Source of the DNA: Isoptericola cucumis
GTDB taxonomy: Bacteria > Actinomycetota > Actinomycetes > Actinomycetales > Cellulomonadaceae
DNA length: 64,000 nucleotides
Direction: 5' to 3'
NCBI RefSeq assembly: GCF_014635665.1
Contig: NZ_BMDG01000001.1
Location: 124,001 to 188,000, forward strand
Positions 23,950 through 31,879 of this stretch are shown here, piece after piece. The translations under genes were made by a program, and so were the position numbers. How positions within the stretch are numbered: the stretch's first letter is position 1; each line of letters starts with the position of its first letter. Below the pieces are notes generated by a model that was not told the origin of the DNA, did not search any database, and saw nothing but the letters and a program-made list of their open reading frames with translations.

Positions 23950-25092
23950 GTGAAGATGGGCTTCCGCTGGTACGGAGAGGGCAACGACACCGTCACCCTC
24001 GACCAGATCCGCCAGATCCCCGGCGTCGAGACCGTCGTCTGGAGCCTGCACCACAAGCAGGCGGGCGAGGTGTGGGAGCAGGCCGAGATCGACGCCGAGG
24101 TCGCGCACATCACCGGGCTGTCCGACGAGGCACGGGCCCGGGGCGTGACCCGCACCCTGGACGCCGAGGTCGTGGAGTCCGTGAACGTGCACGAGTCCAT
24201 CAAGCTGGGCCGCACGGTGCTGGGTCTCGGCCGGGACGAGGCGATCGAGAACTACGTGACCACGGTCCGGCGGCTGGGCCGCGCCGGGGTGAAGGTCGTC
24301 TGCTACAACTTCATGCCCGTCTTCGACTGGTTGCGCACCGACCTGCGGCGCCCCCTGCCGGACGGCTCGACCGCCCTGTACTTCGAGAAGGCCGTCGTGG
24401 ACCGGATGACGCCGGAGGGCCTCATCGCCGACATGGCCACGGGCTCGCACGGCCTCACGCTGCCCGGCTGGGAGCCGGAGCGGCTCGCGGGCTTCACCGA
24501 GCTCAACGGCGCGTACGAGGGCGTCACCCACGAGGACATGTACGCGAACTACCGCTACTTCCTCGACGCCGTGGTCCCGGCCTGCGAGGAGGCCGGGGTG
24601 AAGCTCGGGGTCCACCCCGACGACCCGCCGTTCGACGTCTTCGGCTGGCCGCGCGTCGTGTCCACCCCGGACGACCTGCAACGGGTGCTGGACCTGCACC
24701 CCAGCTCGCACCACGGGCTCACGCTGTGCCTCGGGAGCTTCTCGGCGAACCCGGCCCAGGCCCCGCTCGCCGCCGACACGGTGCGGCGCTTCTCCGACCG
24801 CATCCACTTCACGCACGTGCGCAACATCAGGCACTTCCCGAACGGCGACTTCTCCGAGGTGGGCCACCGGGCCTGCGAGGGCGACGTCGACACGGTCGGC
24901 ATCATGCGGGCGTACGCCGAGGCGGGGTACGAGGGTTACGTCCGGCCGGACCACGGCCGGCACCTGTGGGACGAGAACACGACGAACCCGCCCCGCCCGG
25001 GCTACGGCCTGTACGACCGGGCGCTCGGCGCCCAGTACCTCCTGGGCGCGTGGGACGCGTTCCGTCACGGCGCCCCGACCCGCGACGCCTGA
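23950..25092 (+). CDS. uxuA: Mannonate dehydratase
   Basis: A 380-residue UxuA protein, close to the usual 390-400. It dehydrates D-mannonate to 2-keto-3-deoxy-D-gluconate, the step after UxuB. The start KMGFRWYGEGNDTVTLDQIR and the Mn/Fe-binding segments KLGVHPDDPPFDVFGWPRVV, GLTLCLGSFSANP, IHFTHVRNIRHFPNGDFSEV and YVRPDHGRHLW are characteristic. GTG 23950 has AGGAG six bases ahead; ATG 23956 is a possible alternative that loses two residues. It is co-transcribed with uxaC. The product needs KdgK and Eda, both encoded 9-10 kb away in this window. Confidence 0.93.
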   Translation: MKMGFRWYGEGNDTVTLDQIRQIPGVETVVWSLHHKQAGEVWEQAEIDAEVAHITGLSDEARARGVTRTLDAEVVESVNVHESIKLGRTVLGLGRDEAIENYVTTVRRLGRAGVKVVCYNFMPVFDWLRTDLRRPLPDGSTALYFEKAVVDRMTPEGLIADMATGSHGLTLPGWEPERLAGFTELNGAYEGVTHEDMYANYRYFLDAVVPACEEAGVKLGVHPDDPPFDVFGWPRVVSTPDDLQRVLDLHPSSHHGLTLCLGSFSANPAQAPLAADTVRRFSDRIHFTHVRNIRHFPNGDFSEVGHRACEGDVDTVGIMRAYAEAGYEGYVRPDHGRHLWDENTTNPPRPGYGLYDRALGAQYLLGAWDAFRHGAPTRDA

Positions 25093-25130
25093 CCCGCCCA
25101 CCCACCCGGCTCCGCACCGCCCGGGCGGGG

Positions 25131-26129
25131 TCAGCCGGCGGCGAGCAGCTCCAGGGTGTCGACCACGCGGTGGGAGAACCCCCACTCGTTGTCGTACCAG
25201 GCCACGACCTTCACGTGCCGGCCCTCGACCCGCGTCAGCAGCGAGTCGAAGACCGCCGACGCGGGGTTGCCGGTGATGTCGGACGAGACGAGCGGGTCGT
25301 CGGAGTACTCGAGGATCCCCGCCAGCGGCCCGTCGGCGGCCGCGCGGTACGCGGCCAGGACGTCGTCGCGCGTGACGTCGCGCCCGACGCTGGCGTTCAG
25401 CTCGACGATCGAGCCCACCGGGACGGGGACCCGGATCGAGTCGCCCGAGAGCTTCCCGTCGAGCCGGGGCAGCACGCGGCCGATCGCCTTCGCGGCGCCG
25501 GTCGTGGTCGGCACGATGTTCACCGCCGCGGCGCGGGCGCGCCGGGCGTCGCGGTGCGGGGCGTCCTGGAGGTTCTGCTCCTGGGTGTAGGCGTGCACGG
25601 TGGTCATGAACCCGTGCTCGATGCCCGCGAGGTCGTCCAGCACCGAGGCGAGCGGGGCGAGCGCGTTGGTGGTGCACGACGCGTTGGAGACGATCGTGTG
25701 CGCCGCCGGGTCGTAGGCGCCGGTGTTGACGCCGGGGGCGAGCGTGACGTCGGCACCCGCGGACGGCGCGCTGACGAGCACCTTGCGTGCGCCGGCCTCC
25801 AGGTGGGCGCGCGCCGCGTCGGCGGACGTGAAGCGGCCCGTCGACTCCAGCACGACGTTGACGCCGAGGTCGCGCCACGGCAGGGCGGCCGGGTCGCGCT
25901 CGGCGAGCACGGCGACCCGGTGCCCGTCGACGACGAGCGCGTCGTCCTCCGCCGTGACGGGGCGGCCCAGGCGTCCTGCCGTGGAGTCGAAGGCGAGCAG
26001 CCGCGCCAGCGCCGCGGGCTCCGTCAGGTCGTTGACGGCGACGACCTCCAGGTCGCTGTCGCGCTCGAGCAGCGCGCGCAGCACGTTGCGGCCGATCCGC
26101 CCGAACCCGTTGATGGCGATGCGAGTCAT
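25131..26129 (-). CDS. gap: Glyceraldehyde-3-phosphate dehydrogenase, type I
   Basis: A complete 332-residue GAPDH. The Rossmann start is MTRIAINGFGRIGRNVLRAL; Asp34 in AVNDLT suggests NAD use; the catalytic Cys152 is in SNASCTTNALAPL and His179 in MTTVHAYTQ; the C-terminal WYDNEWGFSHRVVDTL is typical. It oxidises glyceraldehyde 3-phosphate to 1,3-bisphosphoglycerate. It has no pgk or tpi neighbours, unlike the housekeeping glycolytic cluster of actinobacteria, so it is probably a second copy. It lies beside uxuA, convergent to it, and could serve the glyceraldehyde 3-phosphate made by the KDPG aldolase. ATG 26129 is chosen over an upstream start at 26198 because it begins the conserved fold. 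Confidence 0.93.
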   Translation of the reverse strand: MTRIAINGFGRIGRNVLRALLERDSDLEVVAVNDLTEPAALARLLAFDSTAGRLGRPVTAEDDALVVDGHRVAVLAERDPAALPWRDLGVNVVLESTGRFTSADAARAHLEAGARKVLVSAPSAGADVTLAPGVNTGAYDPAAHTIVSNASCTTNALAPLASVLDDLAGIEHGFMTTVHAYTQEQNLQDAPHRDARRARAAAVNIVPTTTGAAKAIGRVLPRLDGKLSGDSIRVPVPVGSIVELNASVGRDVTRDDVLAAYRAAADGPLAGILEYSDDPLVSSDITGNPASAVFDSLLTRVEGRHVKVVAWYDNEWGFSHRVVDTLELLAAG

Positions 26130-26267
26130 GTGACGTCCCTTCCTCTCGGTTCGGCACCAGGCTCGCCGACGTCGCAGGACGGGAACACCGGCGCGCACGC
26201 CACGGTCCGCAAGGATCTCGCCAGCCGGCTCGGTGGGCGGCTCGGCGGCCGGCCCGGCGGCCCGCCC

Positions 26268-27224
26268 TCACTCCCCGCGGGCGAACGTGGTGCGGTACTC
26301 GCTGGGCGTCGTCCCCAGGATGCGACGGAAGTGCGCGCGCAGGTTCGCCCCGGTGCCGAGCCCGACGTCCGCGGCGACCTGCTCCACGCTGCGCTCCGAC
26401 CGTTCCAGCAGCTCGCGCGCCACGTCGACGCGCGCCCGCCTCACCCACGCCATCGGCGTGTACCCGGTGTCGTCGGCGAACCGGCGCGAGAACGTCCGCG
26501 GCGACACGGCGGCGTGCCGGGCGAGGTCGTCCAGGGTGAGGTCGTCGGCCAGGTGGTGCAGCACCCACTCGCGCGTGGCCGCGAACCGCTCGCCCAGCGG
26601 CTCCGGCACGCTGCGCGGCACGTACTGGGCCTGGCCGCCGCTGCGGTACGGGGCCGCCACGAGCCGGCGGGCGGCGTGGTTGGACGCCGCGACCCCGAGG
26701 TCGCCGCGCAGCACGTGCAGGCACAGGTCGATGCCCGACGCCGCGCCCGCCGACGTGAGCACGCTGCCCTCGTCGACGAACAGCACGTTCTCGTCCACGC
26801 GCACCCGCGGGTGCCGGGCCGCGAGCGCCCGCGTGTAGTGCCAGTGCGTGGTGGCGCGCCGGCCGTCCAGCAGCCCGGCCGCGGCGAGCGCGAACGCGCC
26901 GGTCGAGATGGCGGCCAGCCGCGCCCCGCGCGCGTGGGCGGACAGGAGCGCCTCCACGACGTCGGGCGGCGGGTCGTCGCGGTCGGGGAAGCGGTAGCCC
27001 GGGATGAAGACGATCTCGGCCCAGTCCAGCGCCTCCAGGCCGTGGGCCACGTGGTACGAGAGCCCGTCCCCGCCCGTGACCAGCCCCGGCGCCGCCCCGC
27101 AGACCCGGACCTCGTACGGCATGCTCGGTCGCGTCGTGAACACCTGGGCGGGGATGCCGACGTCGAGGGGCTTCGCCCCTTCGAGCACGAGGACGGCGGC
27201 GCGGCGCAGACGCGGCGGGGGCAC
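26268..27224 (-). CDS. AraC-family regulator with DJ-1/PfpI domain (GlxA/FtrA type)
   Basis: A regulator of about 318 residues with an N-terminal DJ-1/PfpI-like (class I amidotransferase-like) domain (RAAVLVLEGAKPLDVGIPAQ; IVFIPGYRFPDRDDPPPDVV; AAISTGAFALAAAGLLDGRR) and two C-terminal AraC helix-turn-helix motifs (LTLDDLARHAAVSPRTFSRR; VEQVAADVGLGTGANLRAHF). The nucleophile-elbow position has Thr (STGAFAL) instead of Cys, so catalysis is unlikely and a sensor role is expected. The start is uncertain: GTG 27224 has no ribosome-binding site but a TAGCCT hexamer seven bases upstream, the pattern of a leaderless message. It lies 138 bases before gap on the same strand and is divergent from the serine hydrolase at 27332; it may regulate either. 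Confidence 0.85.
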   Translation of the reverse strand: MPPPRLRRAAVLVLEGAKPLDVGIPAQVFTTRPSMPYEVRVCGAAPGLVTGGDGLSYHVAHGLEALDWAEIVFIPGYRFPDRDDPPPDVVEALLSAHARGARLAAISTGAFALAAAGLLDGRRATTHWHYTRALAARHPRVRVDENVLFVDEGSVLTSAGAASGIDLCLHVLRGDLGVAASNHAARRLVAAPYRSGGQAQYVPRSVPEPLGERFAATREWVLHHLADDLTLDDLARHAAVSPRTFSRRFADDTGYTPMAWVRRARVDVARELLERSERSVEQVAADVGLGTGANLRAHFRRILGTTPSEYRTTFARGE

Positions 27225-27231
27225 GAGGTGC

Positions 27232-27237
27232 AGGCTA
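27232..27237 (-). promoter_or_regulatory. -10 hexamer TAGCCT for leaderless AraC-type gene
   Basis: On the minus strand TAGCCT matches the TANNNT -10 pattern and ends seven bases before GTG 27224, so transcription would start at or next to the start codon. No convincing -35 is seen. Confidence 0.4.
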
Positions 27238-27331
27238 GACGCCGGCGCCCCGGACGGCGAGCCCCGCCGGCGCGCCGCACGCCGTCCTGACCTGACCACG
27301 ACCGCCCGCACGCGAAGGAGCCCGCCCCGCC

Positions 27332-28786
27332 ATGACCGCCACGACACCGGAGTCGCACGGCATCCCGTCCGCCGCCGTCCTCGACCTGCTCGACGACCTG
27401 GAGCAGCCGGGCCTCGACCCGCACGGCCTGGTGGTCCACCGGCGCGGCGTGCCGGTGGTGCGCGGCACCTGGGCGCCGTACCGCCCGGAGGTGCCCGCGC
27501 TCGTCTACTCGGTGTCGAAGACGTTCACCTCGATCGCCGTCGGGCACCTCGTGGCGGAGGGCCGGCTGTCGGTGGACGACCTCGCCGCCAAGGTGCTCGG
27601 CGTGACCGACCCCACCGGCATCACCGTGCGGCACCTGCTGACCATGAACACCGGGCACTCCGTGGAGCAGCTGCCCGCGGTCGGGTTCGACTCCGCGCGG
27701 CTGCTCGGCACGGTGCCGGAGCACGCGCCGGGGTCACGCTTCGTCTACAGCTCGCCGGCGTCGATGGTCCTGTCGTCGATCGTCACGGCGCTCACCGGCG
27801 AGCGCCTCACCGACTACCTGCGCCCGCGCCTGCTGGACCCGCTCGGCATCGCGGACGCGTGGTGGACCCCGCACCGCGACGAGGGCCCCGAAGGCGGCCT
27901 CGACATCGACCAGGGCTTCTCCGGGCTGCACCTCATGGCCGAGGACGTCGCACGGCTCGCGGTCGCGATGGCCGACGGCGGGCGGTACGGGGGCGCCCAG
28001 GTGATCCCGGCCGGCTGGGTCGCGGAGCTGTCGCGGGCCTGGTCGGACAACGCCCTCGACCCCGACGCGCACCCGGACTGGCGGGCCGGCTACGGCTACC
28101 AGGTGTGGCGCAACCACCGGTGGGGGTTCCGGGCCGACGGCGCGTACGGGCAGTTCGGCCTCGCCGTGCCGGAGCTGGGCCTCGCGGTCGGGTACCTCGG
28201 CGCGACCCGCACGACCGACCGCGTGCTGGACGCGTTCCGGCGGTTCGCCGACCGGCTCTCCGACGGCCCGCTGCCGCCCGACCCCGCCGGGCAGGAGGCG
28301 CTCGACGCCCGCCTGGCCGCGCTCGACACCTGGCCTGGACGCACGGGGCCCGGACGCATGGAGCCCGACCCGGAGCCGACCCCGTCCGACGTCGTGAGCC
28401 CGGTGCCGTGGACGCTGGTGTCCCACGAGCCGGGCGCCTGCACGCTCACCGTCGGCGACGACGTCCTGGTCGCCACCGAGGACTCCTGGACGACGCACGT
28501 GCTCCCCTGGCCGCACCGTCCCGACGAGCCGGGCGAGGCCGGCGGCGCGCGCGACGACGTGCTCGTCCTCGCCGTCCGGGCCCGCACGGCGGACGACGGG
28601 AGCACGGAGGTCCACGCCGTCGTGCCCACGTCGCCGCACGGCCTCGTCGCGCGCGGGCGCCCCGGCGAGCGGCTCGACCTCGCCTGGGTCACGACGCCCC
28701 TGTGGCGGCCGAGCCTGTCGACGCTGGCGGTGCCGCGCGGCTACCGGCTGCCCGGGGTCCGCACGGAGACGATCCCCGACTCGTAG
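27332..28786 (+). CDS. Serine beta-lactamase-fold hydrolase (class C/esterase type)
   Basis: A 484-residue penicillin-binding-protein-like serine hydrolase. The SxxK motif is SVSK (about residues 54-57, VYSVSKTFTSIAVGHLVAEG) and the YxS/N-type motif is YSSPAS (about 134-139); the fold continues to about residue 320 (GYGYQVWRNHRWGFRADGAY). A C-terminal region of about 150 residues (from PWTLVSHEPGACTLTV) looks like a separate beta domain. No signal peptide is present, so it is cytoplasmic and more likely an esterase, amidase or peptidase than a resistance beta-lactamase. The start is ATG 27332 behind GAAGGAG. Its last 46 bases overlap the convergent response-regulator gene. Confidence 0.83.
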   Translation: MTATTPESHGIPSAAVLDLLDDLEQPGLDPHGLVVHRRGVPVVRGTWAPYRPEVPALVYSVSKTFTSIAVGHLVAEGRLSVDDLAAKVLGVTDPTGITVRHLLTMNTGHSVEQLPAVGFDSARLLGTVPEHAPGSRFVYSSPASMVLSSIVTALTGERLTDYLRPRLLDPLGIADAWWTPHRDEGPEGGLDIDQGFSGLHLMAEDVARLAVAMADGGRYGGAQVIPAGWVAELSRAWSDNALDPDAHPDWRAGYGYQVWRNHRWGFRADGAYGQFGLAVPELGLAVGYLGATRTTDRVLDAFRRFADRLSDGPLPPDPAGQEALDARLAALDTWPGRTGPGRMEPDPEPTPSDVVSPVPWTLVSHEPGACTLTVGDDVLVATEDSWTTHVLPWPHRPDEPGEAGGARDDVLVLAVRARTADDGSTEVHAVVPTSPHGLVARGRPGERLDLAWVTTPLWRPSLSTLAVPRGYRLPGVRTETIPDS

Positions 28787-29412
28787 GCGTACACGACGAG
28801 CTGCGCCCGGTCGCGGGCCCCCAGCTTCGTCATCGCGCGGCTCACGTGCGTCTTCGCGGTCAGCGGGCTGAGCACCATGCGCTCCGCGATCTCGTCGTTG
28901 GACAGCCCGTGGGCGACCAGCGCGACGACCTCCCGCTCCCGCGGCGTGAGCACGTCCCCGGCCGGGGCGGCGAGGGTGTCCGGCGGCCGGGCGACGAACT
29001 CGCTGATGAGCCGGCGCGTGATCGTCGGCGACAGGAGCGCGTCGCCGGCCGCGGCGACGCGCACGGCCTGCAGCAGGTCGGCGGGCTCGGTGTCCTTGAC
29101 CACGAACCCGCACGCCCCCGCCCGCAGGGCGTCGAAGACGTACTCGTCCAGGCCGTAGTTGGTCAGCATGACGACCCGCACGGCGGCCAGGTCGTCGTCG
29201 GCGCAGATCGCCCGGGTCGCGCCGATCCCGTCGAGGTCCGGCATCTGCACGTCCATGAGGACGACGTCGGGCCGCAGCTCCCGGGCGAGGTCGACGCCCT
29301 CGCGCCCGGTCGTGCCCTCGGCGACCACGTCGACGTCGTCCTCCGCGTCCAGCAGGGCGCGGATCCCGGAGCGGATCAGCGCCTGGTCGTCGACCAGCAG
29401 CACCCGGATCAC
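28741..29412 (-). CDS. NarL/LuxR-family response regulator
   Basis: A 223-residue two-component response regulator. The receiver domain has the acidic pair at residues 8-9 (LLVDDQALIRSG), phospho-acceptor Asp54 (VVLMDVQMPD), Thr/Asn at the switch (VVMLTNYG) and Lys in FVVKDTEP. A LuxR-type helix-turn-helix fills the C terminus (LTPREREVVALVAHGLSNDE). It is partner of the histidine kinase whose stop codon lies four bases upstream. The start is GTG 29412, with only a weak ribosome site, consistent with coupling to the kinase. The 3' end runs 46 bases into the convergent hydrolase gene. The target may be the oxidoreductase-DrrAB operon on the other side of the kinase, which is inference. Confidence 0.92.
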   Translation of the reverse strand: MIRVLLVDDQALIRSGIRALLDAEDDVDVVAEGTTGREGVDLARELRPDVVLMDVQMPDLDGIGATRAICADDDLAAVRVVMLTNYGLDEYVFDALRAGACGFVVKDTEPADLLQAVRVAAAGDALLSPTITRRLISEFVARPPDTLAAPAGDVLTPREREVVALVAHGLSNDEIAERMVLSPLTAKTHVSRAMTKLGARDRAQLVVYAYESGIVSVRTPGSR

Positions 29413-29416
29413 GCGG

Positions 29417-30202
29417 TCACGTCCCGTCGGCGGCGTGGCCGGCGAGGGGCAGCTCGGCGCGGACGGTGAACCCGCCCTCCGGCCGCGGCTCCGCGCGCAG
29501 CCGGCCCCCGAGCCCCGTGACCCGCTCGCGCATCCCCGTGAGCCCGTGCCCCGCCTCGGGCCGGCGCGACGCCGTGCCGCGGCCGTCGTCGTCGACCTGG
29601 ACGGTGAGCTCCCCCGCGCCGTAGCGGACCCGGACGGTCGCGGTGGCGGCGTCGCCCGCGTGCCGGCCGACGTTGGTCAGGGCCTCCTGCACCACGCGGT
29701 AGGCCGCCTCGTCCACGTCGGTGGGCAGCGGCCGCCGCTCGCCGGTGACGGTGACCGTCGCCCGGACCCCCGCGACCTCGGCCCGCTCCACGAGGGCCGC
29801 GAGCCGCGCGAGGCCGTTGCCGTTCGCCTCGCCGTCGCGGCGCAGCACGTCGAGCGTGGAGCGCAGCTCCCGGACGGCGTCGGTGCTGGCCTCCTGGATG
29901 GCCAGCAGCGCGGGCGGCGGGTCCTCGCCCTGCTTGCGCGCCAGGTGCGCGGCCACACCGGCCTGCACCTTGATCACGGAGATGCTGTGGGTGAGCGAGT
30001 CGTGCAGCTCGCGCGCGATGCGCAGCCGCTCCTCCACGGCGCGGCGCCGGGCCACCTCGTCGCGGGTGCGCTCGGCGTCCTCCGCCCGCTGTTCCACCTC
30101 GCGCACGTAGGCCCGCCACTGCAGGTAGGCCACCGCCGTGATGCCGAGGGAGACGAGCCACCCCGCGGCGAAGAAGCGTCGCCAACCCCGTTCCGTCCGC
30201 AT
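29417..30202 (-). CDS. NarL-type sensor histidine kinase with a single membrane helix
   Basis: A short 261-residue histidine kinase. One membrane helix (about residues 8-27) is followed by a coiled coil, the HisKA_3 dimerisation box with His67 (IARELHDSLTHSISVIKVQ) and an ATPase domain (VVQEALTNVGRHA; DDDGRGT; GHGLTGMRERV). There is no extracellular sensor, so it resembles the intramembrane-sensing kinases of cell-envelope or antibiotic stress systems. ATG 30202 is chosen: a TACGCT hexamer ends six bases upstream, fitting a leaderless transcript, and the longer start at 30238 is unsupported. It forms an operon with the response regulator and is divergent from the FAD oxidoreductase-drrAB operon. 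Confidence 0.9.
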   Translation of the reverse strand: MRTERGWRRFFAAGWLVSLGITAVAYLQWRAYVREVEQRAEDAERTRDEVARRRAVEERLRIARELHDSLTHSISVIKVQAGVAAHLARKQGEDPPPALLAIQEASTDAVRELRSTLDVLRRDGEANGNGLARLAALVERAEVAGVRATVTVTGERRPLPTDVDEAAYRVVQEALTNVGRHAGDAATATVRVRYGAGELTVQVDDDGRGTASRRPEAGHGLTGMRERVTGLGGRLRAEPRPEGGFTVRAELPLAGHAADGT

Positions 30203-30244
30203 CGGGCCAGCGTATGGCGCCCCTCGCGCGGGCCGCATCCGCCC

Positions 30245-30261
30245 GCGGGAGTACCTCCCGC
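30245..30261. promoter_or_regulatory. Inverted repeat GCGGGAG-TAC-CTCCCGC
   Basis: A perfect seven-base inverted repeat with a three-base centre lies in the spacer between the divergent kinase and FAD oxidoreductase genes, just upstream of the kinase's likely promoter. It is a candidate binding site for the neighbouring NarL-type regulator; it is GC-rich enough that chance is possible. Confidence 0.35.
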
Positions 30262-30418
30262 CTGCTCCCGGCGCCGTACCCGCCGCCGCGACGCGCGCCC
30301 CGCCCGGTACCCGCAGGAGCCGCCGGAGGGACGACGACTTCCGGTGCGCGGCGGCGAAGGATCGTCATGACGCCCGGCGCGACGACGGGCGGCCACGACC
30401 ACATCGAAGGAGATCACC

Positions 30419-31879
30419 GTGAGCATCACGAGGAGCGAACGGCATGGCCCGGCCAGTCCGGCCACCCCGGCGGGGGCGGCGGAGCTGACGGGGCCGGCCG
30501 GGCCGATCGACGTCACCGGCCTGGGCGAGGTGCTCGTCCCGGGCGACGACGGCTACGCCGAGGCGAGCGGCACGCTCTTCGCCGCGGGCAGCCCGGCGCT
30601 CGTCGCGCGGCCCCGTGACGAGCGCGAGGTCGCCCGGGCCGTCGTGACCGCGGCACGGGCGGGGCTGGCGCTCTCGGTCCGCTCCGGCGGGCACGGCGCG
30701 CTCGGGCACGGCACCAACGACGGCGGCGTGGTGCTCGACCTGCGGCACCTGGACTCCGTGGAGGTCGTCGACCCCGGCCGCCGGGTGGTGCGCGTCGGGG
30801 CGGGGGCGACGTGGGGCCGGGTGGCGGCGGCGCTCGCCCCGCACGGGCTCGGCCTCACGGCGGGAGACACGGCGAGCGTCGGCGTCGGCGGCCTGACGCT
30901 GGGCGGCGGCGTGGGCTGGATGGTGCGCCGGCACGGGCTCGCGATCGACAGCCTGGTGGCGGCCCGCGTGGTCACCGCCGACGGGCGGACGCTGGTCGCG
31001 AGCGCCGACCAGCACGCCGGCCTGTTCTGGGCGCTGCGCGGCGGGGGCGGCAACTTCGGGGTCGCGGTCTCCTTCGACTTCGTCGCCCAGCGGGTCGGCG
31101 ACGTCCGGTTCGGCAGCATCACCTACTCCCCCGACGACCCGGCGCGGCTGGTCCGCGGCTGGCGCGACGTCATGCGCGCGGCCGACGAGGAGCTCAGCAG
31201 CACGCTGCTGCTCGTGCCGGCGATGTTCGGCCGGCCGGCGGCGGCCACCGTGCTGGTCTGCGCCTCCCACGACGACGGCGCCGCCGCGGACCGCGCGATC
31301 GAGCCCCTGCGGCACCTGGGCACGGTGACCGGCTCGTCGGTCGCGACGGTCCCGTACGCCGACGTGCTCGACGAGGGCGGGCACCCGCCGGGCGTGCGCG
31401 TCGTCGCGCGCAACGTCCTGGTGCCCGCGCTGGACGACGCCGTCGTCGCCGACCTGGTCGCGGCGTTCGCGGGCGAACGGCCCACGGTGCTCGCCGTGCG
31501 CGCCCTGGGCGGTGCGTTCTCCCGCGTGCTGCCCGACGCGACGGCGTTCGCGCACCGCGACGCAGAGGTGATGGTCGTGGGCGGCACGATCGTGTCGGCG
31601 GACGCGTCCGACGCCGCGGTCGAGGACGCGCTCGGCGGCTGGCGGGCCGTCGCCGCGCACGGCACCGGCGCGTACGTGAACTTCCAGGGGTCCGCGACCG
31701 AGGCCGACCTGCGGGCGGCGTACCCGCCCGCGACGCTCGCGCGGCTGCGCGCCGTCAAGCACGCCTACGACCCGCGGAACCTCTTCGACCGCAACCTCAA
31801 CGTCACGCCCGGCCCGTCCGGCACCGCCCGCGCCGAGGGCACCGACCGAGCCGCCCGCACGGACGGACCGGCGGCATGA
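30419..31879 (+). CDS. FAD-linked oxidoreductase (berberine-bridge-enzyme type)
   Basis: A 486-residue flavin enzyme of the PCMH/berberine-bridge group. The FAD domain has VARPRDEREVARAVVTAARA, the histidine that can attach FAD covalently in SVRSGGHGALGHG (about residue 93), and GVGGLTLGGGVGWMVRRHGL; the position of the second, cysteinyl link carries no Cys, so it is probably singly linked. The C terminus has KHAYDPRNLFDRNLNV, the usual BBE end. Such enzymes oxidise sugars, lactams and natural-product intermediates. GTG 30419 has GAAGGAG ahead. It is joined to drrA by an ATGA overlap, an odd pairing that suggests modification plus export of one compound. Confidence 0.88.
   Translation: MSITRSERHGPASPATPAGAAELTGPAGPIDVTGLGEVLVPGDDGYAEASGTLFAAGSPALVARPRDEREVARAVVTAARAGLALSVRSGGHGALGHGTNDGGVVLDLRHLDSVEVVDPGRRVVRVGAGATWGRVAAALAPHGLGLTAGDTASVGVGGLTLGGGVGWMVRRHGLAIDSLVAARVVTADGRTLVASADQHAGLFWALRGGGGNFGVAVSFDFVAQRVGDVRFGSITYSPDDPARLVRGWRDVMRAADEELSSTLLLVPAMFGRPAAATVLVCASHDDGAAADRAIEPLRHLGTVTGSSVATVPYADVLDEGGHPPGVRVVARNVLVPALDDAVVADLVAAFAGERPTVLAVRALGGAFSRVLPDATAFAHRDAEVMVVGGTIVSADASDAAVEDALGGWRAVAAHGTGAYVNFQGSATEADLRAAYPPATLARLRAVKHAYDPRNLFDRNLNVTPGPSGTARAEGTDRAARTDGPAA

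Noticed and set aside
25117-25128. CCGCCCGGGCGG as terminator between uxuA and gap
   Set aside because: The palindrome has no loop room and the region is uniformly GC-rich, so it is not convincing.
22345-27290. Very long open frames on both strands (over 1400 codons) across the uronate genes and gap
   Set aside because: They are shadow frames of very GC-rich coding DNA. Their translations are low-complexity Arg/Ala/Pro/Gly runs without any domain, while the true frames give uxaC, uxuA and gap.
27332-28786. Antibiotic-resistance beta-lactamase
   Set aside because: It has the SxxK and Tyr motifs of the fold but no signal peptide and an extra C-terminal domain, so a cytoplasmic esterase or peptidase is more likely.
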